Part shown: positions 57,689 to 64,000 of the stretch, in pieces
Layout of the letters: each line of letters begins with the position of its first letter
How positions within the stretch are numbered: the first letter of the stretch is position 1
Assembly (NCBI RefSeq): GCF_027497235.1
Contig: NZ_CP114902.1
Location: 682,001 to 746,000, forward strand
Reading direction: 5' to 3'
DNA: 64,000 nucleotides
DNA from: Micromonospora sp. WMMD1128
GTDB taxonomy: Bacteria > Actinomycetota > Actinomycetes > Mycobacteriales > Micromonosporaceae
The notes under the pieces: generated by a model
Database searches by the model: none
Told to the model about the DNA's origin: nothing
What the model saw: the letters and a program-made list of their open reading frames with translations, nothing else
Position numbers and translations under genes: made by a program

Positions 57689-58507
57689 TCAGCGCTCGGC
57701 CGGCCGGCCCAGCCGGCCCAGGATGTCGTCGTGCAGTCGGCCGTTGCTGGCCACCGCGCTGATGTCGGCGGAGTCGACGCCGGCCGGGGCGGGTCGCCCC
57801 GCCAGGTCGGTGAACCGGCCACCGGCCTCGGCGACGATCGGCACCAGCGCGGCGATGTCCCACAGCGACAGCTCCGGCTCCACCATCACGTCAAGTGCCC
57901 CCTCGGCCAACAGCATGTAGCCGTAGAAGTCGCCGTACGCCCGGGTACGCCAACTGTCCCGCATGAGCTGGAGCATCGCGTCCAACCGGCCGGCCTGTTC
58001 CCAACCGGTCAGCGAGGAGTAGCAGACACTCGCGTCGGCGAGCGCCGTGACGCCGGAGACCCGGATCGGCGCGCCGTCCGCCGGCCCGGTGCCGGCGAAC
58101 GCTCCCGCGCCGAGCGCGCCCCACCAGCGCCGGCCCAGCGCCGGCGCGGACACCAGGCCGAGGACCGGCCGGTCCTGTTCCAGCAGCGCGATCAGCGTGG
58201 CCCACACGGGTACGCCCCGGACGAAGTTCTTCGTCCCGTCGATCGGGTCGACCACCCAGCGCCGCCCGTCCGGGCCGGTGGCGGGCTGCTCCCCGTACTC
58301 CTCGCCGAGCAGTCCGTCGGTCGGGCGGTGGGTGGCCAGCAGGGCGCGGATCTCCCGCTCCACGGCGGTGTCCGCATCGGAGACCGGGGTCAGGTCCGGC
58401 TTCGACTCGACCCGCAGGTCGAGGGCGCGGAACCGGGCCTTGGAAACGGCGTCGGCGGCGTCGGCGAGCACATGGGCGAGGGCGAGGTCGTCGGCGTACC
58501 CGGTCAT
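57689..58507 (-). CDS. hisN: histidinol-phosphatase, inositol-monophosphatase family
   Basis: The protein has 272 residues. Metal-binding motifs are LLGEEYGEQPA (Glu), VVDPIDGTKNFVRGVPVWAT (DxxDGT) and LSLWDIAALVPIVAEAGGRF (WD). The wording matches the HisN branch of actinobacteria, which removes phosphate from histidinol phosphate, rather than SuhB. The transcript is probably leaderless: TAGCGT (58515-58520, minus strand) ends 7 nt before the ATG. An inositol-1-phosphatase role cannot be excluded. Confidence 0.88.
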   Translation of the reverse strand: MTGYADDLALAHVLADAADAVSKARFRALDLRVESKPDLTPVSDADTAVEREIRALLATHRPTDGLLGEEYGEQPATGPDGRRWVVDPIDGTKNFVRGVPVWATLIALLEQDRPVLGLVSAPALGRRWWGALGAGAFAGTGPADGAPIRVSGVTALADASVCYSSLTGWEQAGRLDAMLQLMRDSWRTRAYGDFYGYMLLAEGALDVMVEPELSLWDIAALVPIVAEAGGRFTDLAGRPAPAGVDSADISAVASNGRLHDDILGRLGRPAER

Positions 58508-58567
58508 GGTCCACACGCTAGCGCCGCCCGCGCGGCAGGTCCCGGCGGGTGGCCGCCGGTCCGCCGG

Positions 58568-59695
58568 TCAGGAACCGGCGAGCGGATCGCCCGGGTTGCG
58601 CTCGGGCTCGCGCGCGTCGCCCTCGCCGCTGCGGGAGGCGAGCAACCGCCGGTACGAGGCGAGCCGGCGCGGGTCGGCCCGGCCGGCGGCCACCCAGGCG
58701 TCGAGCGCGCAGTCCGCCTCGTCGGCGGTGTGCGGGCAGTTGGGCGGGCAGTCCACGGTCGCCTCGACCAGGTCGGAAAAGCCGTGCAGCAGGCTCTCGG
58801 CGGAGACGTGCGCCAACCCGAAGCTGCGGATGCCCGGGGTGTCGACGATCCAGCCCGGATCGCCGCCGCCGCCCGGGTCGGGCGGCAGGCGCAGCGCCAC
58901 CGCGCTCGTCGACGTGTGCCGGCCCCGGCCGATCGCGCTGACCGTGCCGACCGCCCGCTCCGCCTCCGGCACGAGCCGGTTGACGAGCGTCGATTTGCCC
59001 ACGCCGGAGTGGCCCACAAGCACCGAGACCCGGCCGGCGAGCAACGTGCGCAGGTCGGCCAGGTCGGAACCCGGTCGGATCAGCACGTACGGCAGCTCCA
59101 GCTCGGTGTAGTAGCCGAGCACCGCCTCCGGGCCACCCAGATCGGCCTTGGTGAGGCAGAGCAGCGGCTCGATGTCGGCGTCGTACGCGGCCACCAGACA
59201 GCGGTCGATGAACCCGGTGCGCGGCGGCGGGTCGGCGAGCGCGCTGACGATCACCAGTTGGTCGGCGTTGGCCACCACCACCCGTTCCAGCCGACCTTCG
59301 GCGGTGGTGTCGTCGTCGTCCGCGGTGCGCCGCAGCACGGAGGTGCGCTCGGCGATGCGCACGATGCGGGCCAGCGCGCCGGACGCGCCGGAGACGTCAC
59401 CGACCAACCCCACCCGGTCGCCCACCACCACCGACTTGCGGCCCAGCTCGCGGGCGCGCATGGCGGTGACGACCGGGTCGTCCGGGCCGGCCTCGGGGCG
59501 GACGCAGGTGTAACGGCCCCGGTCGACCGCGATCACGAACCCGTCGACCGCGTCGGCGTGCCGGGGCCGGGTGCGGGTGCGGGGGCGCGACGATCTGCCG
59601 GGACGGACCCGGACGTCGTCCTCGTCGTACTCCCGCCGCCTGGTCGCCAGGACGCCCCCCGCTGTCAGCTCTTGTCGGTCACCATGCCCGACCAT
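58568..59695 (-). CDS. rsgA: ribosome small subunit-dependent GTPase A
   Basis: The protein has up to 375 residues. The circularly permuted GTPase order is LTKAD (G4), GHSGVGKSTLVN (G1), GRGRHTSTSAV (G2 region), DTPGIRSFG (G3), followed by the zinc knuckle CPPNCPHTADEADCALD. It matures the 30S subunit. The ATG at 59695 overlaps the aroA end by 31 bp. A CTG at 59650, after GCGGGGGG and just past the aroA stop, would begin LATRRREYDEDDVRVRPG, where I expect homologues to start, so a non-AUG start is possible. Confidence 0.92.
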   Translation of the reverse strand: MVGHGDRQELTAGGVLATRRREYDEDDVRVRPGRSSRPRTRTRPRHADAVDGFVIAVDRGRYTCVRPEAGPDDPVVTAMRARELGRKSVVVGDRVGLVGDVSGASGALARIVRIAERTSVLRRTADDDDTTAEGRLERVVVANADQLVIVSALADPPPRTGFIDRCLVAAYDADIEPLLCLTKADLGGPEAVLGYYTELELPYVLIRPGSDLADLRTLLAGRVSVLVGHSGVGKSTLVNRLVPEAERAVGTVSAIGRGRHTSTSAVALRLPPDPGGGGDPGWIVDTPGIRSFGLAHVSAESLLHGFSDLVEATVDCPPNCPHTADEADCALDAWVAAGRADPRRLASYRRLLASRSGEGDAREPERNPGDPLAGS

Positions 59696-60972
59696 AGTGC
59701 CGGGAACTCGGGCATGGTCTTCGAGGTGCACGTCACGTCGTCGACCTCGATGCCGGGGACGGCCAGCCCGGCTACCGCCGCGGCGTGCGCCATCCGATGG
59801 TCGGCGTACGTCCGGAAGGTGCCGCCGCGCAGCGGGCGGGGCCGGATCTCCAAGCCGTCGCGGGTCTCGGTGATGTCGGCGCCCAGGGCGGTGAACTCCT
59901 TGGCCAGCGCGGTGACCCGGTCGGTCTCGTGGCCCCGGATGTGACCGATGCCGGTCAGCCGGGACGGGCTGTCGGCCAGCAGGGTGAGCGCGGTCAGCAC
60001 CGGGGTCAGCTCGCCGACGTCGGAGAGGTCGGCGTCCACCCCGCGTACCGCGCCGGTGCCCCGCACCCGCAGGCCGTCGGTGCCGAGCGTCACCTCGCCG
60101 CCCATCCGGTGCAGCAGCTCGCGCAGCCGTTCGACCGGCTGGAGGCTGCTGTGCGGCCAGCCCTGGAGGGTGACCTCACCGCCGGTGACGAGCGCGGCGG
60201 CGAAGAACGGTGCGGCACCGGAGAGGTCGGGCTCGATGTCCCAGCCGCGCCCGGTGAGCGGGCCCGGCTCGACCACCCAGACGTCCGGCGTGGTGTCGTC
60301 CACCGCGGCCCCGGCGGCGCGCAGCATCTGCACCGTCATCCGCACGTGCGGCGCGGACGGCACCGGCGGCCCCTCGTGCCGGACCACCACGCCCCGGTCG
60401 AAGCGGGGTGCGGCCAGCAGCAGCCCGGACACCAGTTGACTGGACGCGGAGGCGTCGATCACGACCTCGCCGCCGGTCACCCGGCCGGCGCCGAGGACGA
60501 CGAGCGGCAGGCTGCCGGCCGGCGGGGCGTCGACCCGGACGCCGAGGGCGCGCAACGCGCCGATCAGCGGGCCGAGCGGGCGGGTGCGGGCGTGCGGATC
60601 GCCGTCGAACGTGACCCGCCCCGCGGCCAGCCCGGCCACCGGGGGCAGGAAGCGCATCACGGTGCCGGCCAGGCCGACGTCGACGTGCGCCGGGCCGACG
60701 AGCGGGTGCGGGCGGACCAGCCACCGGTCGTCGTCGGAGACCGACATGTGCGACCCCAGCTCGCGCAGGCCGCCGGCCATCAGCTCGGTGTCCCGGGCGC
60801 GCAGCGGCCGGTCGAGTGTCGACGGCCCACCGGCCAGCGCGGCGAGCACCAGGGCCCGGGCGGTCATCGACTTGGAGCCGGGCAGGCGCAGCGTCGCGGT
60901 GACCGGGTCGTTCGCGGTCGGCGCGGTCCACGGCTGCGGCGGACGGGTAGCGGTCAGATTCCCCACGCTCAC
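59665..60972 (-). CDS. aroA: 3-phosphoshikimate 1-carboxyvinyltransferase (EPSP synthase)
   Basis: This 435-residue enzyme joins shikimate 3-phosphate and PEP in aromatic amino acid synthesis. The substrate site LRLPGSKSMTARALVLAALA, the PEP loop VDVGLAGTVMRFLPPVAGLA, ASASSQLVSGLLLAAP, EPDLSGAAPFF and TYADHRMAHAAAVAGL are all present. Typical class I enzymes have LPGSKSxSNR; here SMTAR is the actinobacterial variant. The start could be the GTG at 60972 or 60966. It is cotranscribed with rsgA. Confidence 0.96.
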   Translation of the reverse strand: MSVGNLTATRPPQPWTAPTANDPVTATLRLPGSKSMTARALVLAALAGGPSTLDRPLRARDTELMAGGLRELGSHMSVSDDDRWLVRPHPLVGPAHVDVGLAGTVMRFLPPVAGLAAGRVTFDGDPHARTRPLGPLIGALRALGVRVDAPPAGSLPLVVLGAGRVTGGEVVIDASASSQLVSGLLLAAPRFDRGVVVRHEGPPVPSAPHVRMTVQMLRAAGAAVDDTTPDVWVVEPGPLTGRGWDIEPDLSGAAPFFAAALVTGGEVTLQGWPHSSLQPVERLRELLHRMGGEVTLGTDGLRVRGTGAVRGVDADLSDVGELTPVLTALTLLADSPSRLTGIGHIRGHETDRVTALAKEFTALGADITETRDGLEIRPRPLRGGTFRTYADHRMAHAAAVAGLAVPGIEVDDVTCTSKTMPEFPALWSGMVTDKS

Positions 60973-61055
60973 ATTCTGCCGCCCCGACGGGCCCGTCGGG
61001 GTGCCCGTCGGGCCTGCTCCCGGTGGGCGGGACAGCCGGAACGGCCCGGTGGGGC

Positions 61056-61061
61056 TAGCGT
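61056..61061 (+). promoter_or_regulatory. -10 hexamer TAGCGT, leaderless
   Basis: The hexamer ends 7 nt before the ATG of the SRAP gene. Confidence 0.5.
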
Positions 61062-61068
61062 GGGCCCC

Positions 61069-61776
61069 ATGTGCGGGAGGTACGCGACGACCAGGAGCGC
61101 GGGCGACCTGAGCGCGCTGTTCGAGTCGACCGACTCCACCGGCGCGGTCGAGCCCGACTTCAACGTCGCCCCGACCGATTCCGCGCCGCTGGTCCGGCTC
61201 GCGCCGGAGGGGCACCGGCTGCTCTCCCTCGGCCGTTGGGGGCTGTTGCCGCCCTGGTCCCGCAGCGCGGCCGGCGCCGCCCGGATGATCAACGCGCGGG
61301 CCGAGACGGTCGCCACCAGCCGGGCGTACGCCCCGTCCTTCGCCCGCCGGCGCTGCCTGGTCCCGGCCGACGGGTGGTACGAGTGGGTGCGCCGACCGGA
61401 CGGCGGGCGGCAGCCCTACTTCATGACCCCGCGGGACGGCTCGGTGCTGGCCTTTGCGGGCATCTGGTCGCTCTGGGAGGCGGCCGGGACGCCCCGGCTC
61501 ACGTTCAGTGTGCTGACCACTGCGGCGCTCGGTGAGCTGGCCGAGGTGCACGACCGGATGCCGCTGCTGCTGGCCCCGGATCGGTGGGCCGCCTGGCTGG
61601 GCCCGACCGACGAGCCCGCCGCGCTGCTCGTCCCGCCGGACGCCGGACAGCTCGCCGCGCTGGAGATCCGGCCGGTCGCACCGGCGGTCGGCGACGTCCG
61701 CAACGACGGTCCGGAGCTGATCGCCCGGGTCGTCCCGGCGGCTGCGGAGGCAGACCGGGAATCGACGTTGTTCTGA
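61069..61776 (+). CDS. SRAP (HMCES/YedK) abasic-site protein
   Basis: The protein has 235 residues. The catalytic Cys2 follows the start Met (MCGRYATT), which fixes the start site. Conserved Asn in EPDFNVAPT, RWGLLPPW, MINARAETVATS, CLVPADGWYEWVR and the HDRMPLLL His motif complete the SRAP fold. It forms a thiazolidine crosslink with abasic sites in single-stranded DNA and protects replication forks. It is divergent from aroA, as in mycobacteria (Rv3226c/Rv3227 from memory). Confidence 0.95.
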   Translation: MCGRYATTRSAGDLSALFESTDSTGAVEPDFNVAPTDSAPLVRLAPEGHRLLSLGRWGLLPPWSRSAAGAARMINARAETVATSRAYAPSFARRRCLVPADGWYEWVRRPDGGRQPYFMTPRDGSVLAFAGIWSLWEAAGTPRLTFSVLTTAALGELAEVHDRMPLLLAPDRWAAWLGPTDEPAALLVPPDAGQLAALEIRPVAPAVGDVRNDGPELIARVVPAAAEADRESTLF

Positions 61777-61987
61777 TCACGCTGAGCACATTGTCGAGTG
61801 CTGATTTGCCAGGGTTGCGCCGGAAAAGTCACCCCCCGGTTTAGTCATGTTTACCGAAGACTCTTGTCTCGGCGTGCACGAGTGCGATAGAACACAGCGC
61901 CGGTGATGGCGTCAGTTCGCACGGGGCGAATGACATCCATCGATCTTTAGGGAGATCTTCGCCGGTCCCACGGGGGAGGTGGGTGTA

Positions 61988-62383
61988 TTGACACGGGCAC
62001 GCATGCCCCGACCGCACGAGGTGGCGGCGGCGCGGCGCGATCCGCGGCTGCTGCGGGCGTTGCGCGAACGGCGACAGGACGAGGCGTGGCGCACCAGGGG
62101 CACATGCCAGAGCGTCGATCCGGAGACGTTCTTTCCGGCGCCCAACGAGCCTGCGGACGCGGCGGTGGCGCTCTGCCGCACCTGCGACGTCCAAGGCTCC
62201 TGCCTGGCCTGGGCCTTGGAGGTGGGCGACTGCCACGGCGTCTGGGGCGGCACCACGCCGCGTGAGCGGCGAGCCATGCTCGTCGCCTGGCGCAGCGAGG
62301 TTCAGCCGGATCCGGACGCGGTCGACGAGCCCGGGCCGCCGGTCCGAGACCGCCTGCTCACGCTGGTGCCGCTGAGCTCCTGA
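61988..62383 (+). CDS. WhiB-family transcriptional regulator (WhiB1/WhiB2-like size)
   Basis: The protein has 131 residues from a TTG at 61988, which has GGGGGAGGT 7 nt upstream; the in-frame GTG at 61979 lies inside that ribosome binding site. Four iron-sulfur cysteines are Cys40, Cys63, Cys66 and Cys72, followed by the GVWGGTTPRERR turn. It has no AT-hook, so it is not WhiB7. The long N-terminal extension (PRPHEVAAARRDPRLLRALR) resembles WhiB2/WhmD types, but the subgroup is uncertain. Confidence 0.88.
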   Translation: MTRARMPRPHEVAAARRDPRLLRALRERRQDEAWRTRGTCQSVDPETFFPAPNEPADAAVALCRTCDVQGSCLAWALEVGDCHGVWGGTTPRERRAMLVAWRSEVQPDPDAVDEPGPPVRDRLLTLVPLSS

Positions 62384-62441
62384 CCGACGATGTCGGGCCG
62401 GGTCCGTGCGTGTGCGGCGTTGGCCGCGCGGCACGTCCGCT

Positions 62442-62600
62442 GTCGGTGGTTGTTCCGCGCCCTGCCGTCGCCGGCCGGTCCGCCGTGCGCAGATGTCGGT
62501 GGTTGTTCCGCGCCCTGCCGTCGCCGGCCGGCCCGCCGTGCGCAGATGTCGGTGGTTGTTCCGCGCCCTGCCGTCGCCGGCCGGTCCGCCGTGCGCAGAA
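62442..62600. repeat. three tandem 53-bp repeats
   Basis: Units begin at 62442, 62495 and 62548, each starting GTCGGTGGTTGTTCCGCGCC and ending GTGCGCAGA. They differ by one base (GGTCC or GGCCC). They lie directly upstream of the GTG of the next gene (62608) and so contain or displace its promoter. Confidence 0.9.
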
Positions 62601-62607
62601 TGGGCCG

Positions 62608-63222
62608 GTGCGGCACGACGACGAGATCGAGACACCCCGGGGGCCGGCGCGCATCCGGCTCGACCCGCCGACGGCGACCGGCGGCACCCTGCTCGTGCTG
62701 GGTCACGGCGCGGGCGGCGACGTCGACGCGCCGGATCTCGTGGCGGTCCGCGACGCGGTCCGTGACGCCGGGGGTGGGGTGGTGCTGGTGACCCAGCCGT
62801 ACCGGGTTGCCGGCCGTCGCGCGCCCGCCCCGGCCGGGCACCTCGACGAGGCATGGACGGCGGTGCTGGCCGAGCTGCGCCGTCGCCTGCCGGACACCGG
62901 CCGCTGGGTGGTGGGCGGCCGGTCCAGTGGCGCCCGGGTGGCCTGCCGCACCGCGTGCGCCGTCGGCGCGGCCGGCGTGGTGGCGCTGGCGTTCCCGCTG
63001 CACCCGCCCGGGCGGCCGGACCGATCCCGGGCCGACGAGCTGGGCACCGGCCTGCCGACGCTTGTGGTCAACGGCGACCGGGACCCCTTCGGCGTACCCG
63101 ATCCCGCGTCCGGCGTCGAGGTGGTGGTCCGGCCGGGGGAGCGGCACGACCTGCGCCGGGACCCGCCTGGCACGGCCGAGGTGGTGCGCGCCTGGCTCGC
63201 GGCCCGGGGATGGCTGTCCTGA
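62608..63222 (+). CDS. alpha/beta hydrolase, KANL3/Tex30-like
   Basis: The protein has 204 residues from a GTG at 62608 (RHDDEIETPRGPARIRLD). The oxyanion segment LVLGHGAGGDVDAPDL, nucleophile elbow GGRSSGARVACRTA (Ser in GRSSG), acid NGDRDPFGVPD and His in GERHDLRRD give a full triad. It should be a cytoplasmic serine hydrolase of unknown substrate. Frames opening further upstream run through the 53-bp repeats and are unlikely to be real. Confidence 0.85.
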   Translation: MRHDDEIETPRGPARIRLDPPTATGGTLLVLGHGAGGDVDAPDLVAVRDAVRDAGGGVVLVTQPYRVAGRRAPAPAGHLDEAWTAVLAELRRRLPDTGRWVVGGRSSGARVACRTACAVGAAGVVALAFPLHPPGRPDRSRADELGTGLPTLVVNGDRDPFGVPDPASGVEVVVRPGERHDLRRDPPGTAEVVRAWLAARGWLS

Positions 63223-63749
63223 TCACGCCGCGCCTCGGCGGTGGCCACGCCTCGGTTCCGGCTGTGCGGGTCGCGTCCATGCTCATCGCCCACAGGTCGG
63301 CCTAGCCGTCGCCGTCGGTGTCCACCACCCACACGTCGGTGTGCCGAGTTCGGCTGCCGTGCCTCTGGCCGACTGCCTGACGGCAGCGTGGCTCGGGCGT
63401 GCGAGCGTGACCGTCCCCGGCGAGCGTTCGTTGCACCGGTTGGCACCGGCCGGCCGGCTCGGACGTGACCGGAGTCACCTCCCAGGCCCTTCCTGGTCCC
63501 AGCATCGGTCGCGGCCGAGGCTGGGACCGGGAACGGGTGGCGGCCCCGTCCTCCATCACCCGACCCCTGCGGAAGCGAGCGAGATCTTGGACGCGAATGG
63601 CCCCAGAGAGGCGGAATCGTCCAAGTCACCCGGGCTCTCGGGCTACCGGGCAGGCAGGGGAAAGGGGCATTTGGCGCACGGTGGCTCTGTTCTCCGGTCG
63701 GATCTCGCACGAGACAGGGCGGGTGGCGAGTTTCGGTCAATGATCGACG

Positions 63750-63808
63750 CCAGTCCGATGAAACGGTGGCATCCCGGCCAACCGGATAGCGCCACTTCGC
63801 CGAGCTGG
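63750..63808. repeat. 59-bp palindromic repeat, family C, copy 4
   Basis: The ends are CCAGTCCGATGAAACGG and CCACTTCGCCGAGCTGG, with the same 42-bp start-to-start spacing. The inner parts GGTGGCATCCCGG and CCGGATAGCGCC are also inverted. Confidence 0.7.
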
Positions 63809-63966
63809 CGTCCGGCCCGTCCCGGCCACCTCAAGCACCCGGACCCTCCGGGCCGCCGCGAGGTGGGAAAGTGGGGCAAGAAGCGCAAATCGCCCCGGTC
63901 CGCCGGTCAGGCCCCCCGCTTCCCGCGATCCGAAACACGAACCCCGACCATCGGGCGATGGCGCTG

Positions 63967-64000
63967 TTGATCATGAAGTTGGCGCACGCAAATACGGCGA
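63967..64000. repeat. palindromic repeat, family B, copy 2 (cut by window end)
   Basis: TTGATCATGAAGTTGGCGC matches the left arm of the repeat at 38160; the right arm is beyond the window. Confidence 0.6.

Larger units (their letters stand above)
63223..64000. other. 778-bp stretch without a supported gene
   Basis: No frame here has a credible start plus recognisable protein. It contains a family C palindromic repeat (63750-63808) and the beginning of a family B repeat (63967-64000). The rest may be decayed sequence. Confidence 0.5.

Noticed and set aside
63302..63559. Minus-strand frame ending VWVVDTDGDG
   Set aside because: The DTDGDG motif resembles calcium-binding proteins, but there is no ribosome binding site or fold around it; too weak to call a gene or remnant.

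Overview
This window is high-GC actinomycete chromosome. WhiB regulators, a mycoredoxin, AdnAB instead of RecBCD, DUF397/DUF5753 regulator pairs and a DUF5679 zinc ribbon all point to that phylum. The abundance of short palindromic repeats and the gene order suggest a Micromonosporaceae member (Micromonospora-like); that genus assignment is inference, not shown. About 60 protein genes, two identical initiator tRNA-fMet genes and several families of short repeats are supported. There is no prophage, insertion sequence, CRISPR array or biosynthetic gene cluster. Left part (1-10.0 kb): a truncated membrane protein, a sugar O-acetyltransferase, a secreted subtilisin-like protease, the divergent dapD/dapE pair of lysine/diaminopimelate synthesis and two tandem LOG-family hydrolases. 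Middle part (10.5-44.6 kb): a gene set that matches, from memory, the conserved mycobacterial block Rv3202c-Rv3193c. It contains adnA-adnB (double-strand-break end resection), a NudC-like hydrolase, mycoredoxin, uvrD2, whiB7, an ABC1 kinase, a ThiF-like protein, a DUF2342 protein, a YlbL-type PDZ/Lon protease and a UPF0182 membrane protein. It is interrupted by a cold-shock protein and DEAD-box helicase pair, a sulfonate-type ABC transporter, an M16 protease pair, an MFS exporter and an XRE/DUF397 locus. Right part (44.6-64 kb): the two tRNA-fMet genes, purC, a broken XRE/DUF397 locus, a VOC protein, glpK, a variant PRPP synthetase, anti-sigma-type kinases, a two-component system, a glycosyltransferase, a DMT permease, then hisN, rsgA, aroA, an SRAP (HMCES) protein and a second WhiB protein; rsgA-aroA-SRAP is again a mycobacteria-like neighbourhood. 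The strongest non-coding signals are these. (1) A 62-bp repeat that encodes a 20-21-residue mini-cistron with GTGA stop/start overlaps sits between cotranscribed genes: one copy between the M16 genes, three tandem copies before the NUDIX gene, and a shortened one between adnA and adnB. (2) A complete whiB7 attenuator is present: AT-rich promoter, 83-codon upstream ORF, antiterminator and intrinsic terminator. (3) A triple-hairpin leader on the DEAD-box helicase hides its Shine-Dalgarno sequence. (4) Three families of 59-60-bp palindromic intergenic repeats and one 55-bp family occur in the gaps. (5) At least 13 start codons have a TANNNT -10 hexamer ending 6-8 nt upstream, which implies leaderless transcripts. 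(6) Several paired operators are visible: a site shared by the protease and a small basic protein, a CymR/Rrf2-like site at the sulfur transporter, and an operator at the XRE gene.
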